NCBI GenBank assembly: GCA_009731375.1
Contig: BJOX01000139.1
Span: 114,173 to 155,163, forward strand
Direction of reading: 5' to 3'
Origin: Paulinella micropora
Lineage: Eukaryota > Cercozoa > Imbricatea > Euglyphida
Length of the DNA stretch: 40,991 nucleotides
The notes beneath the pieces are model-generated. The model was not told where the DNA came from, searched no databases, and saw only the letters and a program-made list of their open reading frames with translations. Of the stretch, positions 21,477-30,671 are shown in pieces (within the stretch, counting starts at the first letter, position 1; every line of letters begins with the position of its first letter). The position numbers were made by a program, and so were the translations under genes.

Positions 21477-21492
21477 AATTAAGGGGGAGCAT
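21477..21492 (+). promoter_or_regulatory. Polypurine tract of a plus-strand LTR element
   Basis: AATTAAGGGGGAGCAT directly precedes the LTR start. The minus-strand copia element at 26162-35518 has the same sequence at its 3' LTR, so both belong to one superfamily. Confidence 0.7.
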
Positions 21493-21781
21493 TGGGAAAG
21501 TTAATTAGATCCTAGCCCCTACTACAGCATAACCGTATAATCACGGTAGCTTCACTCTCCTATGTACTTAATACTTAGTAATTATTCCTGTATTACCATA
21601 TTTTCTGCTACTGGTGGCGAATTGCCTTTATGTGCATATATTACCAATTTGGTGAGGTTGGTTTCCCTTTTTGGTTCTTTTGAATCTCAGTGTGACTCAG
21701 TAAAATGGTGGTAGACAACTGGGATCCCGGAGCCTCCGGTTAACAGGCTAGTTTCCCTACCCGGACCTTCATTTTTTCCCA
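21493..21781 (+). mobile_element. LTR, plus strand (3' LTR of a truncated copia-like element)
   Basis: It begins TGGGAAAGTTAATTAGATCC right after the polypurine tract and ends in TTTTTTCCCA. The copia 2 LTR starts TGGACAATTAATTAGA and ends TTTTCTCCCA, and both contain TACTGGTGGC in the middle. It is therefore a related but diverged LTR of 289 bp. No matching 5' LTR exists in the window. Confidence 0.65.
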
Positions 21782-21788
21782 ACGGCAA

Positions 21789-21856
21789 CGCCAACCCCGC
21801 GCTGCCGACCCGGGCCCCACCTCGCCGCGCGACAGCGCGGCGAGGCGGGGTCGGCG
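21789..21856. repeat. GC-rich hairpin
   Basis: A perfect 11-bp stem, CCTCGCCGCGC (21820-21830) with GCGCGGCGAGG (21835-21845), closes a GACA loop. An outer arm CGCCAACCCCG (21789-21799) pairs with CGGGGTCGGCG (21846-21856), one G-T-type mismatch, around an asymmetric bulge. It stands out sharply from the AT-rich surroundings. Confidence 0.7.
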
Positions 21857-21960
21857 TAAGGGCCCCTTTGCAGTTTAGTCAGTGGCACTTAATAATTTTA
21901 CACAAACACTATGGTTTTACAATATTACATTTAATTTTACACAAACAGTTGGCACTATAT

Positions 21961-22326
21961 TACAACCCCAAGGGGCCGCCCGCCGTAATTACACAACAAA
22001 CTCTTATATATTAAAGATCTGTATGCGGCTGCATTAAGTCTTGACTCCAGAGCCTCCGAGCAGGTGAAACTCATACCAGTATTAATAAATATAATAGCAG
22101 AGCGGTCACTTCAAGAGTCGTTTATTTACGTAGATTTCTACTTGCTTGGGTTGAAAAGTACGGTCACGCCGTGACTGAACGTATTGTACAATATTAATAA
22201 ACGAAGTGACCTCTCAGCTATTTACTGGTATTTCACCTACTCTCTGATTTAGGACTTATTGCAGCCATGGAGACTTTTAATATATATTAATAAGAGTTCG
22301 TTGTGTATTTATTCCTTGGGGTTGTA
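21961..22326. mobile_element. Foldback element / MITE candidate
   Basis: The two halves form an imperfect inverted repeat of roughly 140-170 bp per arm. The ends are TACAACCCCAAGG and CCTTGGGGTTGTA. Shared inner blocks include ACACAAC-AACTCTTAT, GGCTGCA-TAAGTC and GGTCACTTC. The centre has its own GTCACG/CGTGAC hairpin. If the terminal TA is the target duplication, the terminal repeat is CAACCCCAAGG, as in Tc1/mariner-type MITEs. No coding capacity. Confidence 0.6.
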
Positions 22327-22727
22327 TCCAAACTTACATTACTATAATTTTCGAAATTTTAAAGTGTATCAATCTCGTTCTATCTGTCAATTATGATGCT
22401 AATTTTGTGCTATGCTATTTTGTTGTATGTGTTTAATGTTTGTTTGTTACTTTTCAACGCATAGTACTGACCTATGTAGCTTAGCAAATTCACAGAAGTA
22501 CTTTAAAGTATATTACATGAAATATTAATATATTAATAGCAAAATCAACTATTTTCACATGTCATATGCCTCAGATAAAATTGTTTTTTTTAGCTCACAA
22601 CTATAACTCTAAATATATTTTTTTTAGCAAGTAATCTGCGAGCTCAATCGAGTAAAAATACTCTTTATTTTGACTTATAAAATTTAGATCCACTTGAATG
22701 GATCGAGTGGACCGTACACTTAAGAGT
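22327..22727. other. AT-rich stretch, no feature seen
   Basis: Low-complexity AT-rich sequence between the MITE and the inverted duplication. No ORF, repeat or RNA gene is supported. Confidence 0.5.
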
Positions 22728-22997
22728 TAAAACAGTGTTTGCGTAAAAAAATCAATGCGGATTTGATCTACATTTGTGGATGACCATTTAATACGAAAGT
22801 CAGTTTATGATGTCACCGTCAATGACGGAAAGAAGCTCAAGCCTTGAACCCAGAAGAGACTGGTACCCACATGTAAACATGTCCATCGAAGCTTCATTAG
22901 GGTACGCGCAGCAATAGAGGCCTTAAGTGAACCGAGCTCGAGCCGGCCTCTTCCGAGTCCAACACACCGATGTACTTCCAAGTGAACGCCTTGACGT

Positions 22998-23107
22998 TCA
23001 CCCAGAAGGACATGCAATTCTTTCAAAACGGCACGTGGGACAGCCGCCGCAAGTCTGGCAAGTCCGATTAGTTTCATCCTCACAATCGGGGCATTCGCAT
23101 CGGCTGA

Positions 23108-23168
<61 letters not shown>

Positions 23169-24158
23169 TGAATTACATGAAAAGTGACGACAGCGATACA
23201 TACAATGATATCTCCACACATTTGCGGATTCACTTGTATCTATGCAATCAAGGCGTGTTTGTGGTCTTAGTGATTATCATGAGATTCATAAAAGAGAGCG
23301 ACTTACCCATTATTCTTCCAGGGGAGATAAATTTCCCGGCCGTTATTGCAAGTGAACACACCGCATTTGGTCCTCCAAGGTATGGCGAGACCCTAACAGC
23401 ACAAGTCAACACACCCGATCCTTGAGCTCTGTTTCACTTCCAACGGTGACGTCGCCGCCACCAAACATGGCCACACTGTCATGATCAGGTTATCAAAACA
23501 GAACTGCAATGTCTTTATATTTGCCAACCGCGTGACATTAAATTATAATTCTTTTTATATATTTTTAATTTGTCTTCTTGAATAAAGTCGGAAGCCCTCC
23601 AGCTCTCCTGACTGTTCTCTCTTGCAGTCTTTTCGACCTTTGCGTTCGCTCTTGCTCTTGCTACCGTCGCGAGCTACCTACAGACAATTGTGAAGTATAT
23701 GCAAACGATGCTCAAAGCTTGAATACTCAGCATGTTGCATACTTTATCCACCCATGCATCCATCTATCTATTCATCTATTGTCAACCTGTTTTTATCTAT
23801 CCAACACCTCAAATTGGTTTCATTCTCGAGCGAGCTCGAGTGACAGAACCTGGAGAGTGTCCATCTTGTGGTTAAAGTCCAACTCAGAGTTCTCAAGCGG
23901 TGAGGAGCTGTACGCGTTATCACGATATCGATGCGCAACAGACCATCTATGAGAAACCGTGCCCACGATCAAACCCCCAAAAACCAACGCCAAACTTCGC
24001 CAAATCGAGAGAGAGGTTTTTGGCCGTTCTGCCAGCATAGTGTCTACAAGCACACGCATAGGACGGGTACATTGCACAGTTTGCAGTACTGTTGCGAATT
24101 TGAACTTAGCTCCAGGCTTGATACCTTGTCTGATCATGGTTGCGTCATAAACCTCCAT
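22998..24158 (-). CDS. Membrane protein with LDL-receptor class A-like module, left copy
   Basis: Proposed exons on the minus strand: 24158-23850, a poorly bounded exon from 23677 to about 23590, 23392-23307 and 23103-22998. The N-terminal exon reads MEVYDAT ... IRQGIKPGA and then a single membrane helix, SLALVFGGLIVGTVSH. The last two exons join in phase to give FTCNNGREIYLPWKNNG then RCECPDCEDETNRTC, like an LDLa module (F-x-C-x-N-G-x-x-I-x-x-x-W ... D-C-x-D-E). A CQTCGGCPTC tail and a stop follow. The topology suggests a type II membrane protein with an extracellular module. Compared with the right copy, a GTA is missing at the first donor, so intron 1 appears read through. It may be decaying. 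Confidence 0.45.
23104..23166. repeat. GA/CT microsatellite serving as a polypyrimidine tract
   Basis: On the minus strand this CT run ends in CTTCAG directly at the acceptor of the last LDLa exon. The right copy has the same arrangement at 25247-25313. Confidence 0.75.
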
Positions 24159-24324
24159 GGTGAAAGATGGTACACCAAGCTTCTTTTATCAAATATTGCC
24201 GTTTAAATAGACCGAACACAAAATTTTAAGGCAAAGCCCTTCATCAGTCCTAACGAACAGCAAGTTTTTCGAGACGACAGCTTCTAAATAAAAAGCTTGG
24301 TTGTGACCTTACGAAACGTCCATC
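24159..24324. promoter_or_regulatory. Putative bidirectional promoter between the inverted gene copies
   Basis: This 166-bp spacer separates the two divergent ATG codons (24158 on minus, 24325 on plus). It is the centre of the inverted duplication and contains TTTAAATAGACC and CTAAATAAAAAG stretches that could act as AT-rich core elements. The function is inferred from position only. Confidence 0.35.
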
Positions 24325-25247
24325 ATGGAGGTTTATGACGCAACCACGATCAGACAAGGTATCAAGCCTGGAGCTAGTAAGTTCGAATTCGCAACTGCAA
24401 CTGTGCAATGTACTTGTGTCCACATCCCTTTGTGTTTGTAGACACTATGCTGGCAGAACGGCCAAAAACCTCTCTGTCGATTTGGCGAAGTTTGGCCTTG
24501 GTTTTTGGGGGTTTGATCGTGTGCGCGGTTTCTAATAGATTGTTTGTTGCGCATCGATATCATGATAACGCATACAGCTCCTCATCACTTGAGAACTCTG
24601 AGTTGGACTTTAACCACAAGATGAACACTCTCCAGGTCTGTCACTTGCTCGAGAATGAAACCAATTTGAGGTTGTTGGATAGATAAAAACAGGTTGACAA
24701 TAGATGAATAGATAGATGGATGCATGGGGTGGATAAAGTATGCAACATCCTGAGTATTCAAGCTTTGAGCATCGTTTGCATATACTTTGCAATTGTCTGC
24801 AGGTAGCTCGCGACGGTAGCAAGAGCAAACGCAAAGGTCAAAAGACTGCAAGAGAGAACAGTCAGGAGAGCTGGAGGGTTTCAGAGTTTAATCAAGAAGC
24901 AAATATAAAAAAGAATCAATGTCACGCGGTTTGGCTCAAGTATAAACACATTGCAGTTCTGTTTTGATAACCTGTGGCGGCGACGCACCGTTGGAAGTTG
25001 AGAAAGAGCTCAAGGATCGGGTGTGTTGACTTGTGTTGGCAGGGTGCTCCCGATTGATATTCACTTGCGATAACGGCTGGGAAATTGCCTCCCAATATGA
25101 AAATGATGAGTAAGTCGCTCTCTTTTTAAGTTCAAGATAATCATTCGAGATCTAAGACCACTGTTTGCATAGATACAAGTGACTCCGCTGGTAGTGTGAG
25201 TGGAGATGTATATATGTGTATCATCGCTATCGTCACTTTCATGTAAT

Positions 25248-25312
<65 letters not shown>

Positions 25313-25425
25313 GCGAGTGCGACTGCGCCAATTGTCAGGATGAGTCTCAGTGGACTTGCCAAACTTGCGGTGGCTGTCCCACGTGCCCTTTGGATTGGCG
25401 TGCATGTAACGTGAGCGGTCGCTGA
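24325..25425 (+). CDS. Membrane protein with LDL-receptor class A-like module, right copy
   Basis: Proposed exons: 24325-24376, 24442-24635, 24803-24877, 25043-25109 and 25314-25425. Donors GTAAGT occur at 24377 and 25110. The protein starts MEVYDATTIRQGIKPGA, has one helix (SLALVFGGLIVCAVSNRLF), a Lys/Arg-rich segment (VARDGSKSKRKGQK), and an LDLa-like module split over two exons (FTCDNGWEIASQYENDD, ECDCANCQDESQWTC). It ends in CQTCGGCPTC and a short tail. The exon at 25043 is 19 nt shorter than its partner in the left copy, which upsets the phase with the preceding exon. This copy may therefore be a pseudogene or use another splice site. Confidence 0.45.
25247..25313 (+). repeat. CT microsatellite ending at a splice acceptor
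   Basis: A near-pure CT run ends in CTCTAG, the acceptor of the last LDLa exon of the right gene copy. Confidence 0.75.
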
Positions 25426-25768
25426 CGGGAAGCTCAACTCTTGAACCCAGAAGCGTTTGACAAAAGACTGGTACCCACTTGTAACCATGAAAATCGAAGC
25501 TTCATTGTGGTAATCGCAACAATAGAAGCCTGAAGTGAACCGAGCTCGAGCGCTTCCGAGTCCAACACCAACGTACTTCAAGTGAATACCTTGACGTTCA
25601 CCCAATAGTGTTTAAACGGTGACATCAAAAACTGACTTGAAAGTTAGAATGATGAAATTGTTAGAATTAGCTTCAAACATCGTTTACAAAATTAAACAGC
25701 TTCAAATGTATAAGATAATTTTAGTATGAGTAGTACTTAAATGTTAATCCACAAATATCAATCAAAAT

Positions 25769-26161
25769 GCTTTTCTTTTTTTTTTTTTTTTTTTTTTTTA
25801 CGCAAACACTGTTTTAATTAATAAAATACTTGCTACTAGTAGGATAAAGTGAGAAGTGTAAGAGGAAAATGGAAGTGGTACCCAAGAGATACAAAAGAAG
25901 TAAAAATGAAGCGTTAAAAAAAGAAAAAAGAAAAAAAAAGAGAGGGAGAAAGAAAATGAGGGATCGAGAAAGGACAGTGGTAAATAAAAGGTGTACACAA
26001 AGGACTAGAAGGAGAGTCTCAGAGAGTCAGAAAAATCAAAAGATATATAAAAATAGTGAAATAAACTTGAAATAAAAATCATATTATAGATGTCAGACCT
26101 ATTATTAATAATATAATTAATCGGTTAGTCAGTATGGTCCGGCATATGTAATGTGTGTCGT
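25769..26161. other. Poly-T run and purine-rich AT-rich sequence
   Basis: A T homopolymer at 25771-25799 and a purine-rich stretch at 25860-26075, whose Lys/Arg-only frame looks like low complexity. No gene is supported. Confidence 0.6.
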
Positions 26162-26513
26162 CGTTGGGAGAAAACCCTCGCGACTTCGGCAAACGGTGAC
26201 CGGAACTCGGGGCGTCCCCCTCCTACCGGCCAACTGCTTCCCACGTAAAAGAAGTTAACAATACTGAACAATTCAAGCCAGTCCAACTGACGACGTCACA
26301 CAAAAGATGTACCTCCAGAAAATGACCCACGAAACGGCCTGATATGGGCAATAATGGTAATGGTAAAAAGCTAGTGCCACCAGTACCAGAAAAGATACTC
26401 TAAATGACTGTATTAATAACTAATAATACTACTAACCGTAATGAATAAGGCAAACGTACCAAATAGCAATACGGACGTAGTTGAGGAGGAAGGGTCTAAT
26501 TAATTGTCCAATG
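26162..26513 (-). mobile_element. 3' LTR of copia 2
   Basis: A direct repeat of 35164-35518. On the plus strand it runs from CGTTGGGAGAAAACC to ATTGTCCAATG. The strict TG...CA boundaries would be 26165-26510. It differs from the other LTR by about ten substitutions and a few indels, including a small insertion near 35465. Confidence 0.85.
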
Positions 26514-26526
26514 CTCCCCCTTAATT
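26511..26526 (-). promoter_or_regulatory. Polypurine tract of copia 2
   Basis: The minus strand reads AATTAAGGGGGAGCAT immediately before the LTR, identical to the tract at 21477-21492. It primes plus-strand DNA synthesis in LTR elements. Confidence 0.75.
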
Positions 26527-26920
26527 AGACTCCCTTACGAGTCAGTGTCCGCAATGCAACGCGCAACTAGTACCTAGATTACGCAAATAAGTCAAGCGCA
26601 AAGTGAGCTATCCTACGTCTCCTGTGGAGTTCGGCAATATAGCTACACTGTTAACAACTAAAGCGCAAGCAGCACAACCGTGCACAATATATGACTAACA
26701 ATGCAAGCAGAGGCGCTAGCCTACGTCTCCACAGCTTGTGGAGTTCGGCAATCTAGTCGCCTAATTACTAAAATCTATCCCCTTGCAATCGGGTACCAAT
26801 CCAAGGTTCTACTCTATCCAGAATTCTACCCTATCCAGAGTCCTATCCAGAGTCCACGGGTTGAAAGTCCCAAACGTTGAAGGAAGTCCCACTGCGCGCG
26901 CCACCACGCCGCAGACGAAG
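26527..26920 (-). other. Copia 2 3' untranslated region with a duplicated motif
   Basis: Non-coding sequence between RNase H and the polypurine tract. TGTGGAGTTCGGCAAT occurs twice (26622 and 26740), each in a CCTACGTCTCC context. Short TATCCAGAGT-type repeats lie at 26813-26855. Confidence 0.55.
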
Positions 26921-27934
26921 CTAGTCGCTCGCCACGGGCCGCACCAGTCGGAGGTATGGCTCCCCGAGCGACGGCTTGGTGTTGACGTCTGCCACATTGT
27001 CCGCTGATGCCACCTTCTCGTTGACGACTAGACCAGCGTCCACCTTCTGGTTGACGATTGCGCAGCGCAGATCAACGTGCCCGAGCTTCCTAGAAAACAC
27101 ATTTGTATCTGCGAGGTCCAGGGCGCCTTGGTTGTCGCCGTACAGGATGGGGGGCTGCCCCCACCCGTACGGCCCCAGCGCGTCTGCGACCCGTCCCCCA
27201 GCGATGCCCTGCACAAAGTTAGATATTTTATCCTGGCCGTGGTATGCCTCCACCATCGCGTAGACTTCCGCCTCGCAGGAGGACGCCTCCGGCGCGGCCG
27301 GCACCAGACGCTTACCATCCGCCACCTTCTCCAGCTCGCCGCACCCGGTCGCGGTCGCCATTAGCTCGTCCTGTGTCGCGCTCGCCTTTGCCTCCACTCG
27401 CGCTCTCAGGGTCGCATCACTGGGCAGGGCCACGGACACGTTCCGCTTAAGGCAGAATGGTAGCACCGAGCCACCGAGAAAGAAATGAAACCCCGCTAGG
27501 CGGGCACGGCGATCTTCAGCTGTACCCTTCCAACTTGAGCCCGCCCAGGACATCAAGCGGGTGCCGTTCGCCTTGGTGAAGCGAATGCCTTTAGATCGGG
27601 TACCATTAAGGTACCGTACGACCTGTTCGGCTTGCTGATAATTGAACAACTCAGCCTTGGAGACATGGGTGGCTACTTCGCCTAATGGGCCCAAAACCTC
27701 GTGCCGAGTGATGCGTGTCAATAAGAGGACACCTACGATGTGCTGCGGCGAGAACTGCTCTAGCACTGATTGCTTCCCGGCTCGTACCCCCGGCATCAAC
27801 CACGGCGAATCGGCTGTAGCTAAACCGGTGCACTGGAGCTTCTCAACTGCCTCTTTAATGAAATCTTCTTGGGAGATCTTGATCGTACGGCCTAGTCGAC
27901 AGTCTTCCTTGTCTTCTATGTTCAGGCCTACCAC
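26921..27934 (-). CDS. Copia 2 RT C-terminal part and RNase H
   Basis: A 337-codon frame covers the RT connection (KISQEDFIKEAVEKLQCTGL) and a complete copia RNase H. Visible blocks are GTRLMSWAGSSW (first Asp position replaced by Trp/Ala-type sequence), SCEAEVYAMVEAYHGQ (Glu), ILYGDNQGALDLAD (Asp) and LGHVDLRCAIVNQKV followed by ADNVADVNTKP. Unlike copia 1, the C terminus is intact. The frame is preceded by a frameshift near 27960 that separates it from the RT palm. Confidence 0.8.
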   Translation of the reverse strand: MVGLNIEDKEDCRLGRTIKISQEDFIKEAVEKLQCTGLATADSPWLMPGVRAGKQSVLEQFSPQHIVGVLLLTRITRHEVLGPLGEVATHVSKAELFNYQQAEQVVRYLNGTRSKGIRFTKANGTRLMSWAGSSWKGTAEDRRARLAGFHFFLGGSVLPFCLKRNVSVALPSDATLRARVEAKASATQDELMATATGCGELEKVADGKRLVPAAPEASSCEAEVYAMVEAYHGQDKISNFVQGIAGGRVADALGPYGWGQPPILYGDNQGALDLADTNVFSRKLGHVDLRCAIVNQKVDAGLVVNEKVASADNVADVNTKPSLGEPYLRLVRPVASD

Positions 27935-28626
27935 CCCGGTCGGAGCCTCTTGCTTAAAGACCTAAAGGCCTTCTTACCGGCGGCTAAGAACTCGGCTTCC
28001 ACCTCCTTGCTACTAAACGCTCCCATTATGTCGTCGACGTGTACGAAAGCAAAGTCAGGCTTATCCTTACCGGATAGCCAATTCCAAAAGAAGAACGGAA
28101 AAGCGACATGAGCCTTAAAGCCTAAACTTTTTAAGAACGGGACTAGCTTGTACCGCCACCATTTGCGACCCGCGTCCGGTCTGCCATAGAGTTAAGCATT
28201 TCCCACACATACCCCGGCTCTTCTAAACCAAACGGTGGTACGATGTAACTGGGGCGATACCCCTGCTCAGCGGCAGACGCCTCGGTGTATACGGTGCCAA
28301 CGTCCCACGTTAACAAGACTAAGCCAAAGAACACTGTTAGGGCGAAAAGCATCAAGATGGTAAGGGCACACGGGATGGGAAGTCCCGTTTCCCAAAATGC
28401 CATCCCTGTATCATGGAAAACCCTTGGCCGTCCATCGGCTTTTGAAGTTCAGGATCTCTCCCCCTGCCTCTTTGGTGGCATCAACGAACCGCCCTTCACA
28501 AATGTCTTCCTTGTCTACTAAGTCGGCTCGGACTCTCCGGAAGCAACCTTTCTCCCAGAGCGTAGCCATCTCCTCGGCTCGGGCGTCGTCCCAGTACCCT
28601 AGCTCATCAGCTTGCTTCTCACTCAC
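27935..28626 (-). pseudogene. Copia 2 reverse transcriptase, N-terminal and palm part
   Basis: The minus strand shows KGCFRRVRADLVDKED and FKSRWTAKGFP (fingers), LTWDVGTVYTEASAAEQGYR (first catalytic Asp) followed by IVPPFGLEEPGYVWEMLNSM, then in a third frame DFAFVHVDDIMGAFSSKEVE at about 28020-28050. The VDD catalytic pair is intact. Frame changes occur near 28410 and between 28140 and 28050. Confidence 0.8.
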
Positions 28627-29279
28627 CGGCCTAGTGAACGTGGCGGCATGTGCGGCTCCGGACCGTCAGCAAGGTACTTGACGATCTCCGAGTCCAACAT
28701 ACGGTCTGGGGAGTCGTCATCCTCAAAGTTTACCCAATGGGCTGGCCCGTTCTTCTTCTGCTTCTTAACCCATATGGGTTCACTCACGTCTTGCACCTGA
28801 CCTCGTCCCTTGTCCCGAAAACCCACCCCATAGGTCTTCTTGGCCCAGGCCCAGCCCCACTGAGTGGCTGGGGTCTCCACCCACCTTCCCTTCAGCTCCC
28901 CTATTGTTTCCGGGTGGGGCTCGGGAGCCTCTTTCTCGGCTTTCACTGCTTCCTGTTCAGAGGTCGCTTCCTCCACTTCGCCGTCGGAATCAGAGCTGTC
29001 GAGCTCCCCCTGATCCAGGGTCTTCTTGCCTCCCCCGGGGTCGGTCCCTCCCACCCTGGGCTTTGGGACAAACAGCTGCTCAAGGTCGGCGTCTTCCACT
29101 AACGGGTCTCCCTTGAATGGCTCCAAGCTCAGTCCCTTCTTCTCCCAGAGGGGTTGCAACAGGGGCCAGGCCGGCTGATTGTCGTCAAAGTTCTTGATGT
29201 TTCGCCATGGGAACACCCTACTTTCACACAGCATCAGGTGTGCGGAGTACTCCAAACTCAGCCCTAACCAGGCGGCCAT
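28623..29279 (-). CDS. Copia 2 integrase C-terminal region and linker to RT
   Basis: A 218-codon frame continues from the integrase with MAAWLGLSLEYSAHLML, then an acidic linker rich in Glu, Asp and Ser, then WGWAWAKKTYGVGFRDKGRG. It lies between integrase and RT, where copia polyproteins carry a variable linker. It overlaps the end of the integrase frame, which indicates a frameshift. Confidence 0.6.
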   Translation of the reverse strand: MAAWLGLSLEYSAHLMLCESRVFPWRNIKNFDDNQPAWPLLQPLWEKKGLSLEPFKGDPLVEDADLEQLFVPKPRVGGTDPGGGKKTLDQGELDSSDSDGEVEEATSEQEAVKAEKEAPEPHPETIGELKGRWVETPATQWGWAWAKKTYGVGFRDKGRGQVQDVSEPIWVKKQKKNGPAHWVNFEDDDSPDRMLDSEIVKYLADGPEPHMPPRSLGR

Positions 29280-30377
29280 TGTGCGTCCGGCTCTCGTCGT
29301 GTCCTAACCTGCCCTCGATGACCATGTGGCATAGACACCCAAAAGGATGAAGGTAAGCTATCCAATTTACCTTCCTTTCACGGGGCATCAGCTCAAACAT
29401 CCGGACCTCACCACCGGATCGTTTCGGGGAAAGGTTGTGTAAGAGGATAGCGTGTTGCCACGCGTATCCCAAGAGCTCATAGGGTAGCTGAGCCCTAACC
29501 AGGTTATGACGCGCTTTGCGCCAAAAGTCAAGTTGGGACACTTCGGCATAGGCGTTCTTGTTGTGTTCATTGAGGGTGATGATCCTCTTCCTCACTCCCT
29601 TGTCCCGGACTAGCTCCTTGAAGTCAGCTGAGATATGCTCACCGTCTACCCGGACTTCCTTCACCTTCTTGCCGCTTTGCGTCTCAATGAAGTTTATGCA
29701 TTCCCGCATGAAGCGCACTTGTGGTGCCGCGGTGCCATCCTTTAGAAGGAAGCCAAACGCATACCCGGTGTTAGTCTCAATTCTCACCATGCCGTACCAA
29801 AACCCACCATAGAGGGGTTTGCGTAGGCACCCGGACTTGTCGAACGCCACAGCTTCGAACTTCCCTACCTGCGTCAACTGGTTGCTTGCCGGGTGGTTCA
29901 CTTTCCCCCCTTTGGCGGCCGGGCACTCCTTACACTATTTTACCGCTTGCTCATGGGTTTTGTCACCCACTATCTTGATTCCGTACGCTTCACTGATGAG
30001 GCTTGCATGCCGCTTCCGGGCCCTCCGAACTTCTGGTGAAATTGTTCACTAGTCAACTCCGTGACCTTAGCCATCTCCTTTCCAAAGAAAGCTCTACCCT
30101 CAATCTTATCCGCAGCTAGCTCTTGGTCGGTGGACGTCACGAAACGCCACACTTTGTCCTTGGCGTCTAGGTAAAGGACCCCGGCCTTAAGCTCTGGGGA
30201 AATGTCCGGTATCCGGGCCTTAGTGATGTATCCCTCTCCCTTCTTGTTGAGAACTACACTGTAACCTTCCTTAGCTAACTGAGGCCCGGAGACTAAGGTT
30301 TCATCTATGTTGGGGCTAACCCACACACTACCTAGATGTAACCTGTTCTTTTCCCCCTTTCCGTTCACGGTCGTCAT
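29224..30377 (-). pseudogene. Copia 2 GAG-pre-integrase and integrase
   Basis: 30377-29970 reads through VSPNIDETLVSGPQLAKEGY and a pre-integrase region. A stop lies just before CKECPAAKGGK, the second half of the zinc-binding segment. The catalytic core (29901-29224) has EAVAFDKSG (Asp), EVRVDGEHISADFKEL (Asp) and AEVSQLDFWRKARHNL (Glu), so DDE residues are present. The HP-FGCLCHMVIEGRLG block marks the C-terminal side. Confidence 0.8.
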
Positions 30378-30381
30378 GTCT

Positions 30382-30391
30382 NNNNNNNNNN
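30382..30391. other. Short assembly gap
   Basis: Ten Ns are flanked on both sides by CATGTCT, suggesting an unresolved overlap between contigs rather than missing sequence. The gap interrupts the frame between protease and pre-integrase. Confidence 0.85.
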
Positions 30392-30410
30392 CATGTCTAA
30401 TGAGCCCTTC

Positions 30411-30671
30411 TTACAGTTTCATCCCTCGCTGAATGTTGAACAAGCGTTGTTCAGCTCCGGCCGGCACAAAGTGCAACGTAGCTCCCGAATCGAACATGGG
30501 GTCTTTGTCCGCACTCCGTCCTAGGAGGGCTTGTTCTGCTAGCCGGATCCCCTTAGCCATCCATCCGCGTTCGGTCATGAAATGAACTAGGTCGTCCACC
30601 GGGTCAGCTTCTCCCTCGGCTTCCGGCAAACTTGCATATTCCTTCTCTAGTACGCTCTCACCGCCTACCAC
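30411..30671 (-). CDS. Copia 2 aspartic protease fragment
   Basis: DPMFDSGATLHFVPAG is a canonical retroviral-type aspartic protease site (D-S-G-A) as found in copia Pol. The upstream segment VEKEYASLPEAEGE-like linker connects to the spacer ORF. The C-terminal half lies across the N gap. Confidence 0.8.
   Translation of the reverse strand: MVGGESVLEKEYASLPEAEGEADPVDDLVHFMTERGWMAKGIRLAEQALLGRSADKDPMFDSGATLHFVPAGAEQRLFNIQRGMKL

Larger units (their letters stand above)
22728..24158 (-). repeat. Left arm of a large inverted duplication
   Basis: The arm matches 24325-25822 in inverted orientation, including coding exons, introns, a GA/CT repeat and distal non-coding sequence (for example AACAGTGTTTGCGTAAAAAA at 22733 against TTTTTTACGCAAACACTGTT near 25800). 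Together with a 166-bp spacer the two arms make a palindrome of about 3 kb. One internal segment (22816-23010) is not inverted relative to its partner. Confidence 0.85.
24325..25822 (+). repeat. Right arm of the large inverted duplication
   Basis: The partner of 22728-24158. Divergence is modest in exons and larger, with indels, in introns and the distal part. The segment 25428-25620 matches 22816-23010 in direct rather than inverted orientation. Confidence 0.85.

Noticed and set aside
25869-26075. Lys/Arg-rich ORF
   Set aside because: It lies in a purine-rich low-complexity stretch in AT-rich DNA with no domain, splice signal or conserved counterpart in the inverted arm.
28120-28200. Intron in the copia 2 RT
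   Set aside because: The frame change between the two RT parts has no consensus donor and acceptor pair and fits a simple indel.
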